NCBI GenBank assembly: GCA_013298895.1
Contig: JAAFJM010000006.1
Span: 102,566-166,565, forward strand
Direction: 5' to 3'
DNA: 64,000 nucleotides
Origin: Bacteroidota bacterium
Lineage (GTDB): Bacteria; Bacteroidota; Bacteroidia; UKL13-3
Shown: piece after piece, positions 1-8,093 of the stretch
Position numbering within the stretch: the first letter of the stretch is position 1
How the letters are laid out: the number at the start of each line of letters is the position of its first letter
Position numbers and translations under genes: made by a program
The notes under the pieces: model-generated
What the model was told of the DNA's origin: nothing
The model's input: the letters and a program-made list of their open reading frames with translations, nothing else
Databases searched by the model: none

Positions 1-2
1 GT

Positions 3-2516
3 TCATTTAACCCATCAACTACTAGGGTGTCAGGTAAAGCCCTGCCTCCAAATCCAACTGTTGGAAATAGCACTAATGTTTGTTTAGGGAATACAATTAA
101 CTTATCAGCTAGTGGAACGTATACTAGTCCAATATATTCTTGGACTGGTCCTAATGGTTTTACATCTAACTCACAAAACCCTAGTTTTACGAGTAATTCA
201 ATTAATAATTCTGGTACCTATAATGTAACTGCCACTAGTAATGGATGCACCTCAAACCCCTCATCAATTGCAGTAGTTGTTAATCCAATTCCTTCAACAC
301 CCACAGTGGGCAATAATGGGGCTTTATGCGCAGGTCAAACATTAAGTCTTTCTGCAAGCTTAGTTCCAAACGCCACCTACACTTGGTCTGGTCCAAATAA
401 TTTTGTATCCGCTATTCAAAATCCTTCAGTCGCAAATGTATCTATCACAGATGCAGGAATATACTCGGTTTTTGTAACAGTTAATGGATGCAATTCTGTT
501 GCGGGAAATACAACAGTGGTTATTAGTGCCTCTGCGCCTTCACCTGTTGCTTCAAGTAATTCACCTGTATGTTTAGGACAATCTTTAAACTTATTTGCTA
601 CTAATGTTTCAGGGGCTAATTATTCTTGGACTGGCCCTAATGGTTTTACATCAAGTTTACAAAATCCAATAATACCAAATGTAACTAATTTAAGTAGTGG
701 TACTTATAGTGTAACTGCCACTACAAGCACTTGTGGTACATCTCCTTCTGCCAATGTAACTGTTAATGTTATTAGTTTACCTATCACACCAATAGCAAGT
801 AATAATGGTCCTTCATGCGAAGGGTCTTCATGCACCTTGAATATTTCTAGTATTAACGGGGCTTCATACGCTTGGTCTGGTCCCAACGGATATTCATCTT
901 CAATTCAAAATCCAACAATATCAAATATTACAAAATCAATGGCTGGTAATTATGCTGTAGTAATAAGTACTACACAATGTGGTGTAATTAACAGTTATAG
1001 TACAGATGTCATCGTTAAACAAAAACCAATTATTAACGCAATTACGTCCAATAATATTATTTGTGCTGGCGATACTTTTCAAGCAATAATATCTAGTTCA
1101 AACAACAGTAATGGAGCAACATACAATTGGACAGGTGTAAATAATTTTATTGCATTTGGTAAAACGATTTTACTAAACAATGTAAATTCAAGTAATGAAG
1201 GACAGTACTCAGTAACTGCAACTGATTCAGGCTGCACCTCACTTCCTTTTAATTTAAACCTAACCGTAAAGGCAAAACCATTAGCTCCTACAATTTCTAA
1301 TGTTCCTCCAATTTGCGAAGGAGCAAAATTAGATTTATCAGCTTCATTAATATCTGGTGCCACCTATGTTTGGTCTGGCCCTAATAGTTTTTCTAGCTCA
1401 GTGCGAAATCCTAGTATTAATTTCACCACTAAAGCTGCAGAAGGAACCTACCGAGTATATAGCATAGTAAATGGATGTAAATCTGCCGAAGAAAGCACTG
1501 GAGTTATAATCAACAACAAACCCAGTACCCCAGTAATTACTAATGTGGCGAATGCATGTGTTGGTGAAAACGTTAACCTTAACACTACTTTTGTACCAAA
1601 TGCTACATACAGCTGGACAGGTCCTAATAGTTTTTCAGCTAATACACAAAGCATAAACTTAACCTCAGTAACTGTTAATAATTCAGGCACTTATAGCTGC
1701 CTTGTTACGGTTGCAAATTGCAGTAGTGATTTAGGAACAAGTAACCTTTCAGTTAATTCATTACCACCTGCTCCAATATTATCTAGTTTTCCTGTTAACA
1801 AACTTTGTGCTGGAGATAGCCTACAATTATTTGCTTCATTTATTGATTTGGCAACTTATTCATGGACCGGCCCTGCTGGTTTTATAGCAAATACAAGAAC
1901 TCCTGTGATTAAAAATACTAATTTGGCCTATTCAGGAGTTTATAATGCAGTTGCTATTAAAAATAATTGCCAGTCATTACCAAGCACTATTACCATTACA
2001 GTAAATCCAACACCAAACACAGGTAATATTTCGGGATTAACTAACGTTTCAAAGTTTGATACCACTTCTTATTCCGTTAATGGTCTTCAAGGTTCTAGTT
2101 ACGAGTGGACCGTTTCCAACAATGCAAATGTACTTTTAGGAGCAGGTACCAATAAAATTCAAGTTAAGTGGTTGAATGTTGGTGTTGGTAATTTAAAAGT
2201 AATTGAAACATCAAATCAAGGGTGTGTTGGTACTGAAAAAACATTTAATGCAACAGTTACCCCTGGTTTAGGAATTAATGAAAGCAACCTATCTAATGAT
2301 TTACTTATATACCCGAATCCAACCAATGATTTCATTAATATATTATTTCCAAATCATTATATTAAACAAGTAGTTATTTACGACTTAATGGGTGGCGAAA
2401 TTCTTCAAACTAATAAAACAAATATCAATATATCTGAATTGGCTTATGGTATTTATTTTGTTAAGGTGATAGATAATAATGGCAATAGTTGTATAAAAAA
2501 AATAATTAAGGACTAA
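3..2516 (+). CDS. Ig-like repeat T9SS secreted protein, 5'-truncated by window edge
   Basis: The reading frame is open back to the first bases of the window with no stop, so the true start lies upstream; the GTG at 27 is only the first start-like codon. The protein is a tandem array of about eight Ig/PKD-like units of roughly 80 residues, each carrying a 'Y-x-W-[TS]-G-P-N-x-F' core followed by 'QNP' and a 'G-x-Y-x-V' strand, and a conserved Cys pair per unit. A ninth, different PKD-like unit follows (about residues 665-750). The last ~75 residues hold 'LLIYPNPTND' and end 'IKKIIKD', the type A T9SS sorting domain. It is probably an extracellular or surface adhesin-like protein; no catalytic motif is visible. 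The gene ends at a bidirectional terminator shared with the convergent rlmI. Confidence 0.85.
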   Translation, partial: SFNPSTTRVSGKALPPNPTVGNSTNVCLGNTINLSASGTYTSPIYSWTGPNGFTSNSQNPSFTSNSINNSGTYNVTATSNGCTSNPSSIAVVVNPIPSTPTVGNNGALCAGQTLSLSASLVPNATYTWSGPNNFVSAIQNPSVANVSITDAGIYSVFVTVNGCNSVAGNTTVVISASAPSPVASSNSPVCLGQSLNLFATNVSGANYSWTGPNGFTSSLQNPIIPNVTNLSSGTYSVTATTSTCGTSPSANVTVNVISLPITPIASNNGPSCEGSSCTLNISSINGASYAWSGPNGYSSSIQNPTISNITKSMAGNYAVVISTTQCGVINSYSTDVIVKQKPIINAITSNNIICAGDTFQAIISSSNNSNGATYNWTGVNNFIAFGKTILLNNVNSSNEGQYSVTATDSGCTSLPFNLNLTVKAKPLAPTISNVPPICEGAKLDLSASLISGATYVWSGPNSFSSSVRNPSINFTTKAAEGTYRVYSIVNGCKSAEESTGVIINNKPSTPVITNVANACVGENVNLNTTFVPNATYSWTGPNSFSANTQSINLTSVTVNNSGTYSCLVTVANCSSDLGTSNLSVNSLPPAPILSSFPVNKLCAGDSLQLFASFIDLATYSWTGPAGFIANTRTPVIKNTNLAYSGVYNAVAIKNNCQSLPSTITITVNPTPNTGNISGLTNVSKFDTTSYSVNGLQGSSYEWTVSNNANVLLGAGTNKIQVKWLNVGVGNLKVIETSNQGCVGTEKTFNATVTPGLGINESNLSNDLLIYPNPTNDFINILFPNHYIKQVVIYDLMGGEILQTNKTNINISELAYGIYFVKVIDNNGNSCIKKIIKD

Positions 2517-2526
2517 TTAGAAGTAA

Positions 2527-2569
2527 ACTAAGTAAAAAAACACCTTTTAAAGGTGTTTTTTTACTTAGT
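2527..2569. terminator. Bidirectional intrinsic terminator
   Basis: A nearly perfect inverted repeat of about 20 bp per arm is centred at 2548, with a CACC/GGTG core flanked by A-runs on the left and T-runs on the right. It lies between convergent genes (plus-strand Ig-repeat protein, minus-strand rlmI), so it can terminate both. Confidence 0.85.
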
Positions 2570-2579
2570 ATTATTTGAA

Positions 2580-3755
2580 TTATTCAACATGTAAAAGTAG
2601 TCCTTTTAAATACTCACCTTCTGGATGATAAATATTTATTGGATGATCATCGGGTTGGCTCAATTGACGAACAATCCTAACATTTCTTTTGCACTCAGCA
2701 GCTGCGCTAAAAACTATTTTTCTGAATAAATCCTTATCAATATGTTGGCTACAACTAAATGTAAAAATTAAACCTCCTGGTTTTACTTTTTCAATTCCTA
2801 ATTTATTCAAACTTTGATAGCCCCTTGAAGCATTAGCAACTGCCCTTGAATGTTTGGCAAATGCGGGGGGATCAAGTACAATTATATCATATGTTTTTTG
2901 GCATTGTTTTAAGTACTCAAAACAATCTGCTGCTATGCCTTCGTGGTTCAAAAATCCATTTAGTACCACATTTTGATTGGCTAATTCAATAGCTTCTTTA
3001 CTGCTATCAACTGAGTCAACCCAAGTGGCTCCATATTTAAGTGCCGAAAGGCTAAATCCACCCGAGTAACTAAAGGTATTTAATACAGTTTTACCCATAC
3101 TAAGCTCACCAAGCATTCTTCTGTTTTCGCGTTGGTCAATAAAAAAACCAGTTTTTTGGCCTTTTTCAACATCAATATTGAATTGAATATTGTATTCTTT
3201 GGCATTAATTGGCATTGGTAAAATGGCATCATTTACCCACCTATTTCCATCGGTTACATTTTCAAGTAACTGCGTACTTTGTTTTGTTTTTAAATAAATA
3301 TGATTAAAACCTAAACTATTTAAAGCTTCAAATACATATTGGCTTATTAGTTCAACTCCTTTTACCAGTATTTGGCAAACAGCAGCCTGATTGTAAATAT
3401 CAATTATTATTCCTGGAAAAAAATCTCCCTCTGCATGTATTAATCTATAAATATTGGTCTGGTCGTTATTAATAAATTGTTTTCTATATTCAAATGCACG
3501 AGTAATTTTATTTTTCCAATAATTGGCATTTATTTCAATTGGTTCACTGGTAAATTCAAATAACCTGCACATAATTTGGCTATTTGGTGCAAAAAAACCA
3601 TACCCCAATAATTCATCAGCATTGGTTCTAACTTCTACAATAGAGCCGTTGGGTGCTTTAGGCATTTGTTTTACACCTCCACTAAATACCCAAGGATGAC
3701 GATTAAGCAATGAACGTTCTCTTCCGCTTTTTAAAATTATTTTTTCGTAATTCAT
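2580..3755 (-). CDS. rlmI: 23S rRNA (cytosine-C5) methyltransferase, RlmI family
   Basis: The protein has an N-terminal PUA-like RNA-binding region ('RHPWVFSGGV', about residues 15-75) and a C-terminal class I SAM methyltransferase fold. Visible motifs are 'NTFSYSGGFSL' (SAM loop), 'VLDPPAF' (motif IV) and 'FSCSQH' with the probable catalytic Cys. The family methylates C1962 of 23S rRNA in E. coli. An upstream ATG at 3776 would add seven residues, but a -7 promoter match at 3762-3769 places transcription start beside the ATG at 3755, so that start (391 aa, 'MNYEKI') is preferred. The product is cytoplasmic and apparently monocistronic. Confidence 0.9.
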   Translation of the reverse strand: MNYEKIILKSGRERSLLNRHPWVFSGGVKQMPKAPNGSIVEVRTNADELLGYGFFAPNSQIMCRLFEFTSEPIEINANYWKNKITRAFEYRKQFINNDQTNIYRLIHAEGDFFPGIIIDIYNQAAVCQILVKGVELISQYVFEALNSLGFNHIYLKTKQSTQLLENVTDGNRWVNDAILPMPINAKEYNIQFNIDVEKGQKTGFFIDQRENRRMLGELSMGKTVLNTFSYSGGFSLSALKYGATWVDSVDSSKEAIELANQNVVLNGFLNHEGIAADCFEYLKQCQKTYDIIVLDPPAFAKHSRAVANASRGYQSLNKLGIEKVKPGGLIFTFSCSQHIDKDLFRKIVFSAAAECKRNVRIVRQLSQPDDHPINIYHPEGEYLKGLLLHVE

Positions 3756-3761
3756 TTGCGG

Positions 3762-3769
3762 CAAATATA
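3762..3769 (-). promoter_or_regulatory. Candidate -7 element (TATATTTG) for rlmI
   Basis: On the minus strand the octamer TATATTTG fits the Bacteroidetes -7 consensus TAnnTTTG. It ends 6 nt before the rlmI ATG at 3755, which would give a leaderless or nearly leaderless mRNA. No clear -33 TTTG is seen, so confidence is moderate. Confidence 0.4.
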
Positions 3770-3788
3770 ATGGCAATATATAATATAA

Positions 3789-3836
3789 CTATCCTAACTG
3801 AATACCATTTAATTTTCGGTAAAAACTAATGGCTGC
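3789..3836 (-). repeat. Second copy of the dgt 3' end
   Basis: These 48 nt match the last codons and stop of dgt (8094-8141) with about six mismatches. Read as codons, both give A-A-I-S-F-Y-R-K-L-N-G-I-Q-L-G-stop, and every mismatch is synonymous. It forms the 3' end of the gatA relic. Confidence 0.8.
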
Positions 3837-4700
3837 AACTGTATGTCCATCGGTCTTTAACTTTTTAATTAATTTAAAAGTAGCCTCTCTAACTTCGGGT
3901 TGAAAACCTTCCAAATCCGAGGTTTCTGAATAAACACTTTTCTTTGTTTTTGAGTTCCTAAATCAAAAACAGAATTGTTTGTAGTTTCAAGAACAGCAGT
4001 AGCATCATACTCATCGGTACCAGCCATTATTAATAATAAAAGTTGTGTATAATCTACTTGCTTTGTAACGGGTTCAATAAAATCAAAACTACTTGCAGAA
4101 GCGATTACCTCCAACGAGAAATAGTTCCATAAATTAGCTAATATCCAAAAGTACCTGTAATGGCCACATTACGAATTGAAACACCAGAATCCTTACCAAG
4201 ACTTGAAGGTAAAGTTGCGCTACAGTTCCGCACGAAACTTTTGTATTATCAAAATCGTTTAAAAACAGTGTCATAAGTTGAATTTTAGTTTGAAGCACTT
4301 ATTGCAAACTCAACGCAATTTAGCCTAACAATTGCATCTTCGGCCAATAAACGCTCAATGGCTTTAGCCGAATAAAGCGATGTAAGGTTTTTAATAATTT
4401 TTGACGATACAGAAACTTTATGGTTTTGATAACAAATATTATTTTTAATCCCAATTACCATTCCTGCTAATTTATCAGCTGTTCCATCTGCTATTTTTTT
4501 TTCAATTTGTTGCGCAGCAGCTATGGCCTTACCGGCCCATACTTCTATAATAGCATTTAAATGTTTTTTGCCTTCAATGTTTTGTAAATATTGTACAACT
4601 AAAGCAGTAACTGTGGTTTTTTACTATTTAAAGCTTGGCTAATTTGCGAGTAAGAAATATAATTTCCCAACAGATTTAATTGTTTTTTCGTGCTATAATT
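3789..4700 (-). pseudogene. gatA: gatA relic (Glu-tRNA amidotransferase subunit A) ending in a dgt-like tail
   Basis: Reading the minus strand across frames recovers the order of a GatA protein. First comes an N-terminal part with 'IEGKKHLNAIIEVWAGKA', 'KLAGMVIGIKNN' and 'ERLLAEDAIVRLNCVEFA'; then 'LNDFDNTKVS', 'SLGKDSGVSIRN', 'ASASSFDFIEPVTK', 'LIMAGTDEYDATAV' and 'FQPEVREATFKLIKKLK'. Damage includes a frameshift near 4622, in-frame stops near 4290 and 4135, loss of the GGSSGGSA segment with the cis-Ser of the catalytic triad, and a frameshift near 3955. About the last half of GatA is absent. After 'HTVAA' the frame runs into 'ISFYRKLNGIQLG', the exact C-terminus of the dGTPase at 8094. It is clearly non-functional as an amidase. 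An 81-codon frame at 3869-4114 is only a fragment of this relic. Confidence 0.85.
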
Positions 4701-4771
4701 AACTATTACTAAAAAAATCCTACAAACGAAGTGGAATTTTAAATTGAAATATGTTGTAATAAAAAATTAGA

Positions 4772-4946
4772 TTATTCTGAATTTATTTTCTCCTTGTATT
4801 TGGATTTCATTCCAACTTTTATTTGTTCATTCAAGCTTTTTTTAGGAGGTTTAAATTCGCTCATTCCCAGACCACTTTCACGCACTAAATTAGGAATTTT
4901 TTTTACCACCAAATAATAAAAGGATAGCTAATAATTTAATATCCAT
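4772..4946 (-). pseudogene. tatA: tatA relic (Sec-independent translocase TatA/E family)
   Basis: From an ATG at 4946 the minus strand reads a hydrophobic stretch 'LLAILLLFGGKK'. Then, after removing one A from an eight-A run near 4900, it continues 'KIPNLVRESGLGMSEFKPP' and ends 'KINSE'-stop at 4772. 'LLLFGGKKIPxLxR...G..EFK' is the signature of TatA: a transmembrane helix, hinge and amphipathic helix. The uncorrected frame stops directly after 'GGKKNS'. It sits just upstream of the gatA relic on the same strand; from memory, a tatA-gatA neighbourhood is common in Bacteroidota, so the two look like one decayed operon. The N-terminus is also short. Confidence 0.75.
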
Positions 4947-5094
4947 TCGCTATCACCTATGTTTCCTATAAATAATAATGTTTAATTCAAAAAGTATTGA
5001 TTTTAAAATACTTATGTAAGGTTTTTTTTGTTTAGAAATTATTTTTTGGGTGGCTTTATTTTTATTTTATTTGTAATCTCTAAAAAAACTGATT

Positions 5095-7818
5095 ATGAGA
5101 TTTTTTAAATTTGTTTTATTGTTTGTGGCTATTTTTTTCAGTATGCTTCGCGTTTTTGGACAGACCGATATCAGAGAAGAAAGCATTTACTTTTTAATGA
5201 CAACTCGTTTTTTTGATGGTGACCCAAGTAATAACAAACCCAATGAATGGTGCTCTTATTTTCCAGGAAACCCTAATAATGGCAATTATGCTGGCAGCAA
5301 TGATGTAACTTGGAAAGGTGATTTTAAAGGGTTAGTTCAAAAACTTGATTATATAAAAGATTTAGGATTTACTGCCATTTGGATTACCCCAATAGTACAA
5401 AACAGAAGTCCACTTGATTACCACGGGTACCACGCTTGGGATTTTACCAAAGTTGACCCTAGATTAGAATCCCCAGGCTATACTTTTAAAAACTTAATAG
5501 ACTCTGCACATGCTAAAGGAATTAAAATATTTTTGGATGTGGTTTTAAATCATGCTGGTAGATTTGGAATTAAAGGTCGTTCAGAAATAAAATACAATAC
5601 TGACCCAACCCAACCTTGGGGCAAAAAAACCAATGGAACCGCGCTAACCGACAACCCTAATTGGCAATATGATGGACTTACAGCTAATCCAGATGATGGA
5701 AAAATTTGGAGTAGAGCTAATATTACTAAAATGCCTGCACCTTACAATCAAAACTTGGCAGCTTACAATTGGCCTGGCATGGAAAGTTATGTAAATACCA
5801 GTGATGCAGCTTGGTTCAATAAATCAGGAAATGGTTTTGCACAAGGTTATGACGATACCACCAATTTGTATTGGCGAGCTTTGGCTGGAGATACTCCAGA
5901 CTTTTTTACGGGTGGCGATAGTGTTAGAAATTATTTATTTAAAGCCTACAAAACATTTATTGATATGGGCATTGATGGTATGCGCTTAGATGCAGTTAAA
6001 CATATGCCAAAGCGAGATGTACTTTATTTTGTAGATAGGTTTAAACAAGTAAATCCCAGCTTGATGTTTTTTGGTGAAGTAGCACAAAAACGCCATGAAT
6101 TACATCAAATAGAAGAAATAAACCCGCATTGGTACACTTGGCGAGGAGCCACCAAAAACTCGGCCAATAGCGGTTTAGCCGTTCTTGATTTTTTTGCAAT
6201 GGGTACTTTTCATTTATTTGGCAAAGGAGAAGGCTTTTCGGGAGTTAAAGCTGCTGCTAGGTACGATGATTTATATGCAGACCCAAGTACCAATGTATTG
6301 TTTTTAGATAACCACGATTTTGGCCCAAACAATGATTGGAATAAACGCTACGATGGCAGTGCAGAAAACCTTGCAGCAGCGCTAAACTTTATGTTTACCT
6401 GGAGAGGGTTGCCGTGTGTTTACTACGGAACAGAAACACAATTTAAAAAAGGCGCTTATGCAGATATTCATAGTAGTAACGATATTAACTATTCTATTGA
6501 TTTAACTGGAAGAGCTTATTTTGGAAATGAATTTGCCAATGCGCCAAACCATTTAGTTTATAAACATATTAGAAAACTAAACGCCATTAGGAAAGCTGTA
6601 CCTGCTTTGCAAAAAGGTAGTTGGCGTTGGGATGGAACTAATGAAGGTAATGGTGTAGGTTTTGTTAGAAAATACAACACAAGCGAAGTGGCAGTTGGCT
6701 TAGCAAAAGATGGTGCTGTAACTTTTAATTTTAGTGGTTTAACAAATGGCATTTACAAAGATGCGGTTACTGGAAATAGCATTACAGTTAGCAATGGAAC
6801 TTTATCATTTACTGTGTCACCGAGTAGTGCAGGTATTTATGTATTAAATGGTCCGGGACTAATTGGTGCTTTAGGCGAAGGATTTTTTCAAAGCAGTAGC
6901 AATGGTGGCGGTGGTATTCCAACCGGTGGTGTAAACTATAATCCAGTAAATCCTGCTCCAGGCAGCCAATTACAAGTTACTTATGCTGGTTCATTGTCTA
7001 ACCAAAGCCAAGTAATAATGCATTATAGTTTCGATAATTGGACAAAACCAATTTTAGATGCTAACATGACCAAAATTGGCCAAAATTGGGTTACCACAGT
7101 TAGTGTTCCTAGCAATGCTACTACCAATTTTGCAGCTGCATTTAACAATGGAAATGGTACATGGGATAATAATAATGGCCAAGATTATAAAACCAATTTA
7201 GTTAGCGGTACCATTGATTTAACTCCACCAAACATTAGCGTATTATTACCTAATAATGGTGCTACCAATGCTTCTAAAACTAATAATTTAAAAATAACCT
7301 TTAACGAGCCTATTACTAAAGGCAATGGCAATATTTTAATTTACGAAAACAATAATTTAAAATACACAATAAGCGCTAGTTCAAATCAGGTTAGTATAAA
7401 TGGAAACACTGTTGATATTATTCACGGAGGATTTGCCAATAATGCTAATATTTATGTATTGGTTCAAAATGGAGCTTTTAAGGATTTAGCAGGAAATAAC
7501 TTTGCTGGCATTAGCCAAAACAATAGTTGGAGCTTTACTACAGAATCAACAAACGGAACTAAAACCATTGAAGCACTTAATATAATTCTTTATCCAAATC
7601 CATCAAATGGAACAATTTATATTGAACAGCTTAACCATTTAAATCTAAAAGTAAAAAATGTAATAGATTTGTTTGGCAAAGAGGTAAATTTTAAAACTTA
7701 TGGTAAAAATAATGATGTATTGGAAGTTAAGCTTTTAGAAAACAATGATGGTTTGTATCAAATAATTTTTGATAACAACGGCCAACAATTCTATAAAAAA
7801 ATAATGATTGTAAAATAG
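5095..7818 (+). CDS. Secreted GH13 alpha-amylase with CBM, Ig-like and T9SS domains
   Basis: Residues 1-23 are a signal peptide ending 'VFGQ'. The GH13 (beta/alpha)8 domain spans about residues 26-585 with the expected catalytic set: nucleophile Asp299 in 'GIDGMRLDAVKH', acid/base Glu328 in 'FFGEV', and Asp408 in 'FLDNHD'. After a Gly/Ser linker comes a module resembling starch-binding CBM25 (about 620-705, 'HYSFDNW...' and 'GNGTWDNNNGQDY'). Next is an SbsA/Big_5-type Ig domain (about 710-820, starting 'PPNISVLLPNNGA' and ending 'NNSWSFTTE'), then a T9SS sorting domain from 'NIILYPNPSNG'. It should hydrolyse alpha-1,4-glucans outside the cell or on its surface. It lies alone, between the tatA-gatA relic and dgt. 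Confidence 0.93.
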   Translation: MRFFKFVLLFVAIFFSMLRVFGQTDIREESIYFLMTTRFFDGDPSNNKPNEWCSYFPGNPNNGNYAGSNDVTWKGDFKGLVQKLDYIKDLGFTAIWITPIVQNRSPLDYHGYHAWDFTKVDPRLESPGYTFKNLIDSAHAKGIKIFLDVVLNHAGRFGIKGRSEIKYNTDPTQPWGKKTNGTALTDNPNWQYDGLTANPDDGKIWSRANITKMPAPYNQNLAAYNWPGMESYVNTSDAAWFNKSGNGFAQGYDDTTNLYWRALAGDTPDFFTGGDSVRNYLFKAYKTFIDMGIDGMRLDAVKHMPKRDVLYFVDRFKQVNPSLMFFGEVAQKRHELHQIEEINPHWYTWRGATKNSANSGLAVLDFFAMGTFHLFGKGEGFSGVKAAARYDDLYADPSTNVLFLDNHDFGPNNDWNKRYDGSAENLAAALNFMFTWRGLPCVYYGTETQFKKGAYADIHSSNDINYSIDLTGRAYFGNEFANAPNHLVYKHIRKLNAIRKAVPALQKGSWRWDGTNEGNGVGFVRKYNTSEVAVGLAKDGAVTFNFSGLTNGIYKDAVTGNSITVSNGTLSFTVSPSSAGIYVLNGPGLIGALGEGFFQSSSNGGGGIPTGGVNYNPVNPAPGSQLQVTYAGSLSNQSQVIMHYSFDNWTKPILDANMTKIGQNWVTTVSVPSNATTNFAAAFNNGNGTWDNNNGQDYKTNLVSGTIDLTPPNISVLLPNNGATNASKTNNLKITFNEPITKGNGNILIYENNNLKYTISASSNQVSINGNTVDIIHGGFANNANIYVLVQNGAFKDLAGNNFAGISQNNSWSFTTESTNGTKTIEALNIILYPNPSNGTIYIEQLNHLNLKVKNVIDLFGKEVNFKTYGKNNDVLEVKLLENNDGLYQIIFDNNGQQFYKKIMIVK

Positions 7819-7874
7819 CATAAAGATTGATAGTTTCAAGATATTCAGTTAGCTAAAATAAACTTTTTCTTCTC

Positions 7875-7899
7875 TGCCGTTGGCTAAAGCACAACGGCA
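7875..7899. repeat. Short perfect hairpin downstream of the amylase
   Basis: An 8-bp perfect stem (TGCCGTTG / CAACGGCA) encloses a 9-nt loop that itself contains GC...GC. It is not followed by a T-run, so it is not a typical intrinsic terminator. It may be a REP-like palindrome or an RNA 3'-end structure. Confidence 0.45.
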
Positions 7900-8029
7900 A
7901 TTCATGGCATTAGTTGTTATTTGTTTGACATTATTTTTTCAAGCATGAGTAAATCAATTATTTATTTGTTAAAAAAAAATTACTTTGAGTTTATAATATT
8001 TCAAATGAAGATGGATTTATATTCCTCTT

Positions 8030-8064
8030 TACCGATGCCTTCACTTTGAGAGAATGCATCGGTA
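8030..8064. repeat. Inverted repeat 3' of dgt
   Basis: Nine-bp perfect arms (TACCGATGC / GCATCGGTA) are separated by 17 nt. It lies 30 nt beyond the dgt stop on the minus strand, where it could act as a 3'-end stem. No U-tract follows in either direction. Confidence 0.4.
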
Positions 8065-8093
8065 TGTAAACTTTTCAACCAATCAAACCCAAT

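Noticed and set aside
3869..4114. An 81-codon minus-strand open frame as a stand-alone gene
   Set aside because: Its sequence ('ASASSFDFIEPVTK', 'LIMAGTDEYD') is the middle of the GatA family, and flanking frames continue GatA, so it is a fragment of the pseudogene.
5041..5094. A promoter for the amylase gene
   Set aside because: The nearest TTTATTTG-like word departs from TAnnTTTG at a fixed position and no spaced TTTG supports it.
7841..7862. 'TATTCAGTTAG' downstream of the amylase as another dgt-tail copy
   Set aside because: Only about 11 nt match the dgt end and the flanks do not extend the similarity; probably chance.
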